From DASYDU01 sp036499445 (GTDB lineage: Bacteria; Planctomycetota; Planctomycetia; Pirellulales; Lacipirellulaceae), in assembly GCA_036499445.1 (NCBI GenBank), contig DASYDU010000198.1, forward strand, positions 1 to 20,077: a DNA stretch of 20,077 nt. The letters are read 5' to 3'. Below, one piece after another: positions 1 through 7,395 of this stretch (position 1 is the stretch's first letter; every line of letters begins with the position of its first letter). A program made the translations under genes and the position numbers. The notes beneath the pieces were generated by a model. That model did not search any database. It was not told the DNA's origin and worked only from the letters and a program-made list of their open reading frames with translations.

Positions 1-525
1 GTCCTCCGGCGGAATGATCGAACCGATGTACTCGCGGACCAAATCGCCATGCTCGCGGACCGCCGTATCCGTGTCAGTGAACAGCACGCCCTTTTTGGCC
101 AAGTCTTCCTTGAGCGATCCGTACACGACCTCACTCTCGAACTGCGCCTTCACGCCGGATAAAAACTTCTTTTCGGCCTCCGGAATCCCCAGTTTGTCGA
201 AGGTTTCCTTGATGTCTGCCGGGACGTCGTCCCACGTCTTGCCCTGGCCCTCGGTCGGCTTCAGGTAGTAATAGATATCCTGGAAATCGATGCCGATGTT
301 GCCGCCCCAGCGCGGCATCGGCTTCGACTCGAAAATCTTGAGCGATCGGAGCCGAAAATCGCGCATCCAGGCCGGCTCACGCTTCATCTCCGAAATCTCG
401 GATACGATCTGCGCATTGAGTCCGCGCCGCGACTTAAACACGTCATGCGACGGCGTCACGAAATTGTATTTATTGATCTCTCCCAAAACATCTTGTTCCG
501 GGAGCGTACCTAAGTCAGTAGCCAT
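1..525 (-). CDS. sufB: Fe-S cluster assembly scaffold SufB, N-terminal part
   Basis: This is the N-terminal 175 codons of SufB, the scaffold subunit of the cytoplasmic SufBCD complex that assembles Fe-S clusters; the gene continues past the left edge. The translation begins MATDLGTLPEQD and contains blocks familiar from SufB, such as EPAWMRDFRLRSL, PRWGGNIGIDFQDIYYY and SEVVYGSLKEDL near the end. The ATG at 523-525 is the natural start because it gives the family N-terminus; the upstream TGAAGAAC is only a weak ribosome site. sufC ends 72 nt upstream on the same strand, so the two are very likely co-transcribed. The C-terminal region with the cluster-binding and SufD-contact residues is outside the window, so intactness of the gene cannot be judged. 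Confidence 0.95.
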   Translation of the reverse strand, partial: MATDLGTLPEQDVLGEINKYNFVTPSHDVFKSRRGLNAQIVSEISEMKREPAWMRDFRLRSLKIFESKPMPRWGGNIGIDFQDIYYYLKPTEGQGKTWDDVPADIKETFDKLGIPEAEKKFLSGVKAQFESEVVYGSLKEDLAKKGVLFTDTDTAVREHGDLVREYIGSIIPPED

Positions 526-597
526 GTTCTTCAATCCCTATCGTGTATCGCGCCATCGCGTGAGGGTTGTTCAACTACGTTGTGCAATCGGCGTTTA

Positions 598-1422
598 CTA
601 AGCCACGTCGCTCGTCTGCCCGCTTGCGGCCATCGCTCGCTCAACCTCGGCGTCCTCTGGATGCGACGCGCGAATCCGGTCGTAACCGTGTGTGTACAAC
701 TCGCGGGCAAGTTCCACGTCGCCCGTCTCGACAATCCGTCCGCCGAGCATCACGTGCGTGAAATCTGGGATGTTGTGGTCCAGCAACTTGTCGTGATGCG
801 TGATGATCAAAATGCCCATCTGATCGCCGCCAATTTCGGCAATGCTCTGGCTGGCCAGCTTGACCGCGTCCACGTCCAAGCCGCTGTCGGTCTCGTCGAG
901 AATCGCAAACTTCGGCCGCAGCATGGCCAGCTGCAAAATTTCGGCCCGCTTCATTTCGCCGCCCGAAAAGCCATCGTTCACGTATCGACGCGCGAACTCT
1001 TCATCCATCCGCAATTGGCTCATCTTTTCGCGGAGTTCCTTGCGAAACTCTCGCATCGGAATCAGTTGCTCGCCTTCTTTGCGCTGCGGATTGCGGACAT
1101 TCGTCGTCGCATGCCGCAAAAAGTCTGCCATTTTTACGCCGGGGATCGACATCGGCCGCTGAAACGCCATGAAGATTCCGCCGCGAGACCGCTCCGTCGC
1201 GTCCCACTCGACAATGTTCTCACCGTTCAGCTCGATCGTGCCATCCGTGATCTCATAGGACGGATGTCCCATGATCGCAGCAGCAAGTGTGCTCTTGCCG
1301 GAACCGTTCGGCCCCATCAAGGCGTGCGTTTCCCCGCGGCGGATCGTCAGGTCCACGCCATGAAGGATCGGTTTCCCTTCAACGGCCACGTGCAAATTCG
1401 TAATCTTCAACGTTTCGGTCAT
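598..1422 (-). CDS. sufC: Fe-S assembly ATPase SufC (ABC-type)
   Basis: SufC is the soluble ABC-type ATPase that powers the SufBCD scaffold. The 274-residue product has Walker A GPNGSGKST at residues 37-45, the signature FSGGEMKRAEI (family form FSGGEKKR), Walker B FAILDETDSGLD, and a switch histidine in ITHH. There is no membrane domain, as expected. I chose the ATG at 1420-1422 because MTETLKITNLHV is the usual SufC beginning; a TTG 48 nt upstream would add an unconserved leader. The product is about 25 residues longer than the roughly 250 of the E. coli protein, mostly at the C-terminus. It lies 52 nt after nuoB and 72 nt before sufB. Confidence 0.96.
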   Translation of the reverse strand: MTETLKITNLHVAVEGKPILHGVDLTIRRGETHALMGPNGSGKSTLAAAIMGHPSYEITDGTIELNGENIVEWDATERSRGGIFMAFQRPMSIPGVKMADFLRHATTNVRNPQRKEGEQLIPMREFRKELREKMSQLRMDEEFARRYVNDGFSGGEMKRAEILQLAMLRPKFAILDETDSGLDVDAVKLASQSIAEIGGDQMGILIITHHDKLLDHNIPDFTHVMLGGRIVETGDVELARELYTHGYDRIRASHPEDAEVERAMAASGQTSDVA

Positions 1423-1474
1423 TGTGCAACTAGCTGTTATGAAGCCTTGGCCCCCGTAAACCTGATTCAAATCA

Positions 1475-2083
1475 TCAAGCAGTGATCTTCTGGTGGTCGA
1501 ACAATGGCTCGTTATCGGCCGGCGCGGAGACGTATCCGCTGTGATGCGGCACCGGCAATTCGTCGTCGAGCTTCGAGCCGACGGCAGCCCCTGCCATCCG
1601 TCCGATCTTGTGCCCCTTAATCTTGTCTTGGATTCGCATTAGTCCTTCCAAAAGCGCCTCGGGCCGCGGCGGGCAGCCCGGTACGTACACGTCCACCGGG
1701 ACGACCAAATCGACGCCCTTCACGACGTGGTATCCGTACTTGAAGTACGGCCCACCGCCAACGGTACAGGCCCCCATTGCAATCACAAACTTCGGATCGG
1801 GCATCATGTTATAGAGCCGCCGTACCCGGCTGGCCATTTTGTACGTCACCGTGCCGGCCACGATCATCAAGTCCGCTTGCCGCGGCGTGGCCCGAAAGGC
1901 CCCCGCCCCGAAGCGATCCATATCAAACCGACTGGCACCTGCCGCCATCATCTCGATCGCGCAGCATGCCAATCCAAACGTCAGCGGCCAAATACTCGAT
2001 TGCCTAGCCCAATTGATCGCCTGCTCGACCGTGGTGGTAATCACGTTCTCTTCAAATCGCCCTTCAATCCATGGCTGTGTCAT
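1475..2083 (-). CDS. nuoB: NADH-quinone oxidoreductase subunit B (NuoB)
   Basis: NuoB is the complex I subunit holding cluster N2, the last Fe-S centre before quinone. Its four cysteine ligands are visible: the tandem pair C40-C41 in FGLACCAIEMM, C106 in GACTVGGGP, and C137 in VPGCPPRPEALLEGL. The product is about 202 residues, normal length. I prefer the ATG at 2081-2083 (MTQPWIEGRF); an in-frame GTG at 2099-2101 is an alternative. The next genes downstream are sufC and sufB, not other nuo genes, and a SufR-like regulator lies just upstream. Family assignment is firm; whether this is the only NuoB in the genome or a second copy cannot be seen here. Confidence 0.95.
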   Translation of the reverse strand: MTQPWIEGRFEENVITTTVEQAINWARQSSIWPLTFGLACCAIEMMAAGASRFDMDRFGAGAFRATPRQADLMIVAGTVTYKMASRVRRLYNMMPDPKFVIAMGACTVGGGPYFKYGYHVVKGVDLVVPVDVYVPGCPPRPEALLEGLMRIQDKIKGHKIGRMAGAAVGSKLDDELPVPHHSGYVSAPADNEPLFDHQKITA

Positions 2084-2119
2084 GACTCGTTTCCCGTCCA
2101 CCCGTTTTTTGTGCCGGCG

Positions 2120-2130
2120 TTATCCCAAAG
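2120..2130. promoter_or_regulatory. candidate SufR operator upstream of nuoB
   Basis: TTATCCCAAAG on the plus strand lies between sufR and nuoB, 37-47 nt before the nuoB ATG. It matches TTGTCCCAAAG at 2790-2800, in front of sufR, at 10 of 11 positions. A role as a SufR binding site is inferred from position and repetition only. Confidence 0.3.
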
Positions 2131-2150
2131 AACCGACTTACAATTGTGAC

Positions 2151-2774
2151 TTACGATGCGCTCGGCGTGAAGGTGCAGCAGGTCGCGCCGTCCAAACGGC
2201 ACGCGGATAACCGTACATTCTCGCCCAACATTTCGGACAACATCAGTTTTTCCATCGTGCAAACGCCGCGATCCAGCTTCGCCAATTCCGGATAGGGGCA
2301 TGCCAGCGCCGACAATACCGGCAATCCGCCGGCAGTGTTCACCTCAAACGGAATCTCTCGTGCTTGCATCAAGCCGGCAATTGACGCCATTCGTTCACTT
2401 AATGTCACGCCGTCCACATGGTCGCGATACCGTGCAACGAAACGATCCGCTATTCGTTTTAGCAAGCCCCGGCGGACCTCGGGGTCGGGCACGGCCTTAA
2501 TCTCTTCCCACAAGACCGTAGCCAAATCGCCAAAATTATTGCCCGCCTGCCGCTCACCGGCATCGGTAAGCGTGTAGCGATGATTGGGCCGACCGCGAAC
2601 TTGACGCTCCGTTGTGCGGGCAATTAAGCCCTCCGCCATCAAGCGCCGAATCCGTTGCCGGACGGCAGTGGCGGTCACTCCCGTTTCGGTAACCAAGTCG
2701 GAAATCCGCGCAGCACCATGGCGGCGAAGATAATCCAGGACCGCATTGTCCGAGGTTTCCGTCAACCCGCTCAT
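2151..2774 (-). CDS. sufR: SufR-type Fe-S sensing winged-helix repressor
   Basis: This is a DeoR-like winged-helix regulator of the SufR type, which in cyanobacteria and actinobacteria represses suf genes when loaded with an Fe-S cluster. The N-terminal domain (about residues 10-75) has a helix-turn-helix, ISDLVTETGVTATAVRQRI, followed by a wing ending RGRPNHRYTLTDAG. The C-terminus carries C159, C172, C192, C199 and C200; the first pair has the CX12C spacing known from SufR, so cluster binding is likely. I chose the ATG at 2772-2774 (207 aa). An ATG at 2820-2822 would add 16 residues but lies at the predicted transcription start and would place the operator-like motif inside the gene. nuoB follows 67 nt downstream. 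Confidence 0.88.
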   Translation of the reverse strand: MSGLTETSDNAVLDYLRRHGAARISDLVTETGVTATAVRQRIRRLMAEGLIARTTERQVRGRPNHRYTLTDAGERQAGNNFGDLATVLWEEIKAVPDPEVRRGLLKRIADRFVARYRDHVDGVTLSERMASIAGLMQAREIPFEVNTAGGLPVLSALACPYPELAKLDRGVCTMEKLMLSEMLGENVRLSACRLDGATCCTFTPSAS

Positions 2775-2789
2775 TGCATTTATCTCGTA

Positions 2790-2800
2790 TTGTCCCAAAG
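2790..2800. promoter_or_regulatory. candidate SufR operator in sufR leader
   Basis: TTGTCCCAAAG lies 16-26 nt upstream of the chosen sufR start and just downstream of the predicted sufR transcription start. This would suit autorepression by roadblock. It repeats with one transition at 2120-2130. Function is inferred. Confidence 0.3.
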
Positions 2801-2826
2801 GTTTAGGACCGTCCCTCGACATCTAA

Positions 2827-2854
2827 ATCGTACCCGTCGGCCGACTTTTGACAA
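2827..2854 (-). promoter_or_regulatory. predicted sigma70-like promoter for sufR
   Basis: On the minus strand TTGTCA (2849-2854) is followed after 16 nt by TACGAT (2827-2832), a reasonable -35/-10 pair placing the transcript start near 2820. The spacer contains the perfect 10-bp palindrome GTCGGCCGAC (2836-2845), a possible additional operator. Confidence 0.4.
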
Positions 2855-2879
2855 CCCATTATTTGAAAAACATTTACAA

Positions 2880-2909
2880 TTGACACAAGTCTTTATCAGC
2901 ACATATTTT
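2880..2909 (+). promoter_or_regulatory. predicted sigma70-like promoter for the DUF2721 gene
   Basis: A perfect -35 TTGACA (2880-2885) is followed after 18 nt by TATTTT (2904-2909). Transcription would begin near 2916, which excludes the upstream ATG at 2910 as start and favours the one at 2949. Confidence 0.45.
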
Positions 2910-2948
2910 ATGGCATTCAGTCGGACGTCGAATCGCTGGGTAAAGGCC

Positions 2949-3398
2949 ATGCTGCTGAAAGACCTTCTTCCCGATCTGCAAATCGCAATCGGCCCTGTGA
3001 TTCTGATCTCCGGGGTGGGACTGTTACTACTTTCAATGACCAATCGCCTGGGCCGTACAATCGACCGCTCGCGACAACTCGTCGACGCAAAGCGAGGCGC
3101 CGCGGACGACGAGCGGCAGCGATTTGATGCTCAGCTTGCCATCCTCTGGCGGCGAGCGAGATTGCAGCGGGCCGCGATCATCCTGGCGGCGGCCGCCGCA
3201 TTGCTGGCTTCAACACTAATTATCGTGCTTTTTATCGGCGCCTTGCTCAGTTTACAGGTCGTGTTTCCGATCATTGCCTTGTTCGTCAGTTGCATGGTGG
3301 CGATTATCGCATCGCTATTGTGCTTCATGCGCGACATCGATCTAGCGCTGCACGCGCTCGCCTTGGAACTGATCATCCAACAAAGACCGACCAGATAA
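2949..3398 (+). CDS. DUF2721-type small integral membrane protein
   Basis: A 149-residue membrane protein resembling the DUF2721 family, whose function is unknown. Three hydrophobic segments are visible: about residues 9-31 (ending LLLLSMTNRL), 79-104, and 106-131. The first two are separated by a charged region that begins GRTIDRSRQL, the most recognisable family feature. The ATG at 2949-2951 was chosen because of the predicted promoter at 2880-2909; an in-frame ATG at 2910 would add 13 residues. The gene is divergent from sufR with about 170 bp between starts and convergent with the dihydrouridine synthase gene, 27 bp away. No link to Fe-S metabolism is shown beyond the shared promoter region. 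Confidence 0.75.
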   Translation: MLLKDLLPDLQIAIGPVILISGVGLLLLSMTNRLGRTIDRSRQLVDAKRGAADDERQRFDAQLAILWRRARLQRAAIILAAAAALLASTLIIVLFIGALLSLQVVFPIIALFVSCMVAIIASLLCFMRDIDLALHALALELIIQQRPTR

Positions 3399-3425
3399 CC
3401 CGACATCGACTGAAACCGGCCCTTG

Positions 3426-4463
3426 CTAGTTGGCATCTCGTGGAAACCAACGATCGACCACGTCATAGAATTCCGACGCAGAGTTCACTTTAACGACCTT
3501 GCCGCGAAAGTCCCGCGCCCCGGCCCTGCCCTGGGCATAACAACAAGCATATTTTCGCATCAGCACGCACCCTTTCTCCTCGCCGAATCGGCGGCAGATC
3601 AAATCAAAGTGATGCAATAGCAGCTTGCGCTCTTCGGCAAGCGTCGGATTGGGCGGTATGGGTTCGCCGCGCAGCGCCGCGGCCGCTTGCCGAAACAGCC
3701 ACGGTTTGGCAAGTGACGCTCGGGCAATCATCACGCCATCCACGTCATAGCGTCGGAAAGCGTCGACGACTTTCCGCGGCGTATCGAGGTCGCCGTTGCC
3801 AATGAGCGGGATCTGGGCCAGATGTGGCTTGATGGCCGCGATGCGATCCCAATCGGCCGAACCTCGAAACATGTCAGCCGCGGTCCGGCCATGCACGGTG
3901 AGCGCTGCAGCACCAGCGCCCTCCACGACTTGGGCAATGTCGATGGCATTGATTTGATCGCGCGTGCAGCCGAGACGAATCTTGGCAGTCACCGGCGTCG
4001 GCGCACACGCTGCGACCACCTGTTCGATGATCGCACCCATTCGTTCCGGATGTTTCAGCAGATAAGAGCCGCTATGCGCCTTTTGCGCCACATCGCGAAC
4101 CGGGCAACCGAAATTGATGTCGACAACGCTGACTCTGTATTCGTGCGCTAGCCGCGCGCCGACTTTCGCCAGCGTCGCCGGGTCATTGTCCCACATCTGC
4201 ACGGCGAGCGGCCGAGGCTCATCCATCACGCCCCAGAGCCGATCCGGATGCTCGGCTTCGTGCTCATCCAGCCAAATGAATCCTTTTGCGCAAACCATCT
4301 CGGTCGCGAGCAGCCCAGCGCCGCCGAATTCGCGCACGATTTGCCGAAAGGCATAGTTTGTGAAACCCGCCATCGGAGCCTGCAGAATCGGCGGATCAAC
4401 CCGCAGCGAGCCAATCCATAGCGGGCGTACCGTGGGCAAAATCTCGGTTAGCGAGTCCGGCAT
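3426..4463 (-). CDS. tRNA-dihydrouridine synthase, DusB-like
   Basis: An FMN-dependent enzyme that reduces specific tRNA uridines to dihydrouridine. The TIM-barrel signatures are present: APMAGFTNYAFR at the first strand, VDINFGCPVRDV with catalytic C120, VTAKIRLG, LTVHGRT, and IPLIGNGDLDTP plus VMIARASLAKPW for phosphate binding. The C-terminal helical tRNA-binding part contains MRKYACCYAQG and GARDFR, closer to DusB than DusA or DusC. The ATG at 4461-4463 gives 345 residues, typical for the family. An ATG at 4514 and a TTG at 4598 are in frame but would add an unconserved leader. The gene follows the secreted-protein gene on the same strand and may be in its transcript. Confidence 0.92.
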   Translation of the reverse strand: MPDSLTEILPTVRPLWIGSLRVDPPILQAPMAGFTNYAFRQIVREFGGAGLLATEMVCAKGFIWLDEHEAEHPDRLWGVMDEPRPLAVQMWDNDPATLAKVGARLAHEYRVSVVDINFGCPVRDVAQKAHSGSYLLKHPERMGAIIEQVVAACAPTPVTAKIRLGCTRDQINAIDIAQVVEGAGAAALTVHGRTAADMFRGSADWDRIAAIKPHLAQIPLIGNGDLDTPRKVVDAFRRYDVDGVMIARASLAKPWLFRQAAAALRGEPIPPNPTLAEERKLLLHHFDLICRRFGEEKGCVLMRKYACCYAQGRAGARDFRGKVVKVNSASEFYDVVDRWFPRDAN

Positions 4464-4602
4464 GTCCGGCGTCGCGGTATCGACAAGACGTCGTGAAACG
4501 GCCAGTGGTCCCATGAGCGCATTATCGCTCGAAATTGCGCTCGGCGCCAAATGGCATTCGACGACGTGAAGACCGCCTCTCGCAAGCGACGCAGGCAATT
4601 CG

Positions 4603-5946
4603 TCACTGAGGCGAAACGAGTAGAGAATGCTCGATGTGGGGCGACGATGGCGCCTCCGCCGAGGCCGGTGAAACTGAGTTGTCGCGCGTCGCCGTCGTCT
4701 CCCCGTCGCTCTTGAGCGGCTCCCAACCTTCCGCGAAAGTCTTTGGCGCGGCGGCCGATGCCTTTTGTGACTGGCGATTGAGCGGGGGCGCCGGCGATGA
4801 GAATCGCGTCGCGGTGTTATCCCCTCCCTCCGGTTTGATTAACATGCTCAGCAGACGATCCGGACCAATTTCGCCGGGCGATGCCAAGTCCGTATAGCGG
4901 GCAATACGGCGGTTGTAATCCCGTGCGATCTGAATGAACGCCCTGCGGCGCAGCGCCAACAATTCCAGTGCCCGCAATGTGCCGGTCCCGTCCGAGGCAT
5001 CGCTGCGCTGTGCGGCGATGGCATCGAGCCAATCTTGAGCCCGGGCTATGGCTGTCGCGGCGTCTTTCAATTCCTCGTAGCGAAGCGGCAGCAGCTCGCT
5101 CAGTTGTTGCGCCTCGGCCGACTGCCGTCCGGCAAAAACCTGGCCGTACCGGGCGTAATAATCGCCGCAATGAGGCAGGTCACCAGGCAAGGGTAAGCTG
5201 TCGCCGCCCCGACCCATCATGCTGGAGAGCCGATATTGCGATGCCACGGCTGCGCGCTGCGATGTGCCGATCCGCACACCCAACTCCGACTCGGCCTGCT
5301 GCCAAGCGGGCCCGACCTTCGACACGCTTGCGCGTAGTTTCTGCAATTCATTTTGCTCGCGCAAGCTAAGATAATAATCGGAAATGCTTGAGCAAAGGTC
5401 CCAATAAGCGTCAACGCGTTGCAATTGCTCAGCGCGCGAGCTAGCGCCGCGGAGCACGTCCGCCAACTTCAACGCCTGACCCGCCAATCGCGAGCCGGCG
5501 GGCGGCGTGAGTATCGTCCGCATCATCGCGGACGGCTTCGTTCCGTTGGCTTGTCCGCTATCGGTCGATGCTCGGGCTGCTGAATTCGACGGCGCACCAG
5601 CCCCATATCCGTAGGGCGGTTGAATCGAGCCAGAACCGGATACTGAACCGGGCGACATCGGTGCCTGCCGAACATTGGCCGGCGGTTGCTGGCTGTCGCG
5701 AGCGGAGTTTCCCCCCGGGACGGCATAGGCGTCAGACGACTGACTACTGGGAGCTGCCGCGCGCTGCTGGGCGCTGTTATCTCTGCCGCTGCTGGCATCG
5801 CTGCCAAACCGTGGACCAGCATCAGACGCCGGCGGAGCACTAAACGGACTTGGGTAACGATCGTTCGCTCCCGACACTTGCCCTGCCAGCAAGATACCAA
5901 CGAAAAATGCATAGACGAACATGACCAGCCTCCCAAACTCAGCCAT
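4603..5946 (-). CDS. secreted low-complexity protein of unknown function
   Basis: I do not recognise this 447-residue protein. It starts with a clear signal peptide (MAEFGRLVMFVYAFFVGILL, probable cleavage after VSGA near residue 27). About 110 residues rich in Ser, Pro, Ala, Gly and Gln follow, resembling a disordered linker. Residues about 140-350 form a charged, mostly helical domain including VDAYWDLCSSISDYYLSLRE and ALRRRAFIQIARDYNRRIARY, with only two cysteines. The last 85 residues are again Ser/Ala/Pro-rich. The helical part vaguely recalls the periplasmic helices of TolC-like proteins, but no beta-barrel strands are evident, so I do not assign that family. The ATG at 5944-5946 is chosen because it starts the signal peptide directly; a TTG at 5974-5976 is possible. 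Confidence 0.75.
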   Translation of the reverse strand: MAEFGRLVMFVYAFFVGILLAGQVSGANDRYPSPFSAPPASDAGPRFGSDASSGRDNSAQQRAAAPSSQSSDAYAVPGGNSARDSQQPPANVRQAPMSPGSVSGSGSIQPPYGYGAGAPSNSAARASTDSGQANGTKPSAMMRTILTPPAGSRLAGQALKLADVLRGASSRAEQLQRVDAYWDLCSSISDYYLSLREQNELQKLRASVSKVGPAWQQAESELGVRIGTSQRAAVASQYRLSSMMGRGGDSLPLPGDLPHCGDYYARYGQVFAGRQSAEAQQLSELLPLRYEELKDAATAIARAQDWLDAIAAQRSDASDGTGTLRALELLALRRRAFIQIARDYNRRIARYTDLASPGEIGPDRLLSMLIKPEGGDNTATRFSSPAPPLNRQSQKASAAAPKTFAEGWEPLKSDGETTATRDNSVSPASAEAPSSPHIEHSLLVSPQ

Positions 5947-6003
5947 GCGAACAAGCACGTCACGTGCCGATGACAATGTGTCGCGTCGATAGCGTGACGC
6001 GCC

Positions 6004-6033
6004 GCTGGCGAGCCGTCAATGCCAGCTTTGGCA
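6004..6033. repeat. overlapping inverted repeats between kinase and secreted-protein genes
   Basis: GCTGGC (6004-6009) pairs with GCCAGC (6021-6026) across an 11-nt loop, while TGCCA (6020-6024) can pair instead with TGGCA (6029-6033). The two hairpins are mutually exclusive. They lie in the 163-nt gap between the two minus-strand genes; there is no U-run, so termination is not supported. Confidence 0.3.
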
Positions 6034-6109
6034 CATGACGAAGGAGGACGGCCAGATGCGGAAGCAGTCCCAAAGCTGGGCCCGCGCCGCGACGAATTGT
6101 CTTGCGGCG

Positions 6110-7210
6110 CTAGTCCAACTCTTCCAACCAGACGCGCAGCTCATTCTCGTATTCGCTCGCCAGATCAACGCGTACCAGAGAGCGCTGGAACTCAGCGAGT
6201 CCTTCATGGCCAGCGTCGGCCTGCTCGGCACTGGCATAGCGCAACATCGGATCAGGCGCCGTGAGTCGCCGGCAGATCGTCATCAGAAGCTCGCTGCGCG
6301 TAACTTCCTTGGGCAAAATCTTCGACAGCCGCTGCGGCAGCGTGCGTTTCGCTTCCAAAAGATTCCCATATTCGCGAATACCGGCAAACAGCGGTCGCCC
6401 CGCGAGCAACTCGACCAAGACAGAACCCAAGCTTGCGAGGTCGCTGCGCGGAGTGATCTCCTCGCGGTCGAGCATTTCCGGCGCGGCGTATTGCGGCGTG
6501 CACGTCTTCTGTTGCGGCATATTCGAGAGGTCGATGGCCGAACCGATGTCGATGATCTTCGCGTTACCAGTCCGCTTGACCATGATGTTCGATGGTTTGA
6601 TGTCGCCGTGAACGATCTCCTCGCGATGAAGCGCGGCCAAACCCGCCAAACATTCGCGCATGATCGCCACCGCGACGCCCGGCTTAAAGCGCGTTCGCAC
6701 TGGCCCCTGGGTCGCAATCACATCGTTGATATAGCCCCAACGGCTGGGACTGACCCGGTCACGTGCTCGCTGCAACATTTCCGGGGCCAGCAATACGTCG
6801 AGGTCGTAGCCGTCAATCCACTCCATTTCCTGAATCCGCACCCGACGTCGCTCAATGAAATTCTGCACGTCGATCAGGTTATCGTGCTGAATCTGGGCGA
6901 CGCGGCTGCTGATCAAGGCCATCCGCTCCATCGCATCTCGATAACTCCGCTCATCCGCATATCGCTCTGGCGAAAAGAATTTGAGCGCGACCGGCAACGT
7001 GAAGTTGTCGCTGCCGCGCCGCTCGCTGAGATAGACGACGCCCTGGCCGCCCGTGCCCAGCAGCCGACGAAGCCGCAAATGCTCGGTCCAGCCTAACTTC
7101 GGCTGTTGGATCAGCTTGAGATAGTGGTCGTACAGCTCAGGATTGCGTACTTCCGCCGGGTCTCCGCCATAAGTCAGCGTACGCGTGCCGTGCAGGACGG
7201 TGGTGGTCAT
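6110..7210 (-). CDS. soluble Ser/Thr protein kinase (Hanks type)
   Basis: A 366-residue eukaryotic-like Ser/Thr kinase. The glycine loop is GTGGQGVVYL from residue 52, the ATP-binding lysine is K77 in VALKFF, the catalytic loop is HGDIKPSNIM with D203, the metal-binding motif is IIDIGSA with D221, and the activation segment ends in YAAPEML. HGD replaces HRD and DIG replaces DFG; essential residues are kept, so activity is plausible. The domain fills nearly the whole protein: there is a roughly 50-residue N-terminal lead, no membrane segment and no sensor domain. The ATG at 7208-7210 is preferred over a TTG at 7259-7261. Neighbours do not reveal its substrate. Confidence 0.92.
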   Translation of the reverse strand: MTTTVLHGTRTLTYGGDPAEVRNPELYDHYLKLIQQPKLGWTEHLRLRRLLGTGGQGVVYLSERRGSDNFTLPVALKFFSPERYADERSYRDAMERMALISSRVAQIQHDNLIDVQNFIERRRVRIQEMEWIDGYDLDVLLAPEMLQRARDRVSPSRWGYINDVIATQGPVRTRFKPGVAVAIMRECLAGLAALHREEIVHGDIKPSNIMVKRTGNAKIIDIGSAIDLSNMPQQKTCTPQYAAPEMLDREEITPRSDLASLGSVLVELLAGRPLFAGIREYGNLLEAKRTLPQRLSKILPKEVTRSELLMTICRRLTAPDPMLRYASAEQADAGHEGLAEFQRSLVRVDLASEYENELRVWLEELD

Positions 7211-7260
7211 AATCGAAGAGTGCCTTTTCAAGTCGTCCGCGGTAATCCTTTGACCGCTCA

Positions 7261-7279
7261 AGATCGGTTGATCCGATCT
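7261..7279. repeat. perfect inverted repeat upstream of the kinase gene
   Basis: AGATCGG and CCGATCT flank a 5-nt loop (TTGAT), giving a 7-bp stem 51 nt upstream of the kinase start. No T-run follows on either strand, so an operator or RNA hairpin is more likely than a terminator. Confidence 0.4.
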
Positions 7280-7395
7280 CCATGCATCTTAGGCACATAC
7301 TGGCGATTGCGCCTAGTCGGCGAATTTGGCCAGGCCGCTGGCAATCGCCTGCGCCGGCATCACTATGTCATTGAGTGCAAACGTGTTAACGCCTG

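Noticed and set aside
580..1485. 301-codon plus-strand open frame opposite sufC
   Set aside because: It overlaps a certain SufC sequence and shows no domain of its own; the same applies to the long frames opposite the kinase (6035-7096) and GH51 (16655-17791).
2910..2948. Upstream ATG for the DUF2721 protein
   Set aside because: It overlaps the predicted -10 element, so it would not be on the transcript, and the added residues look unconserved.
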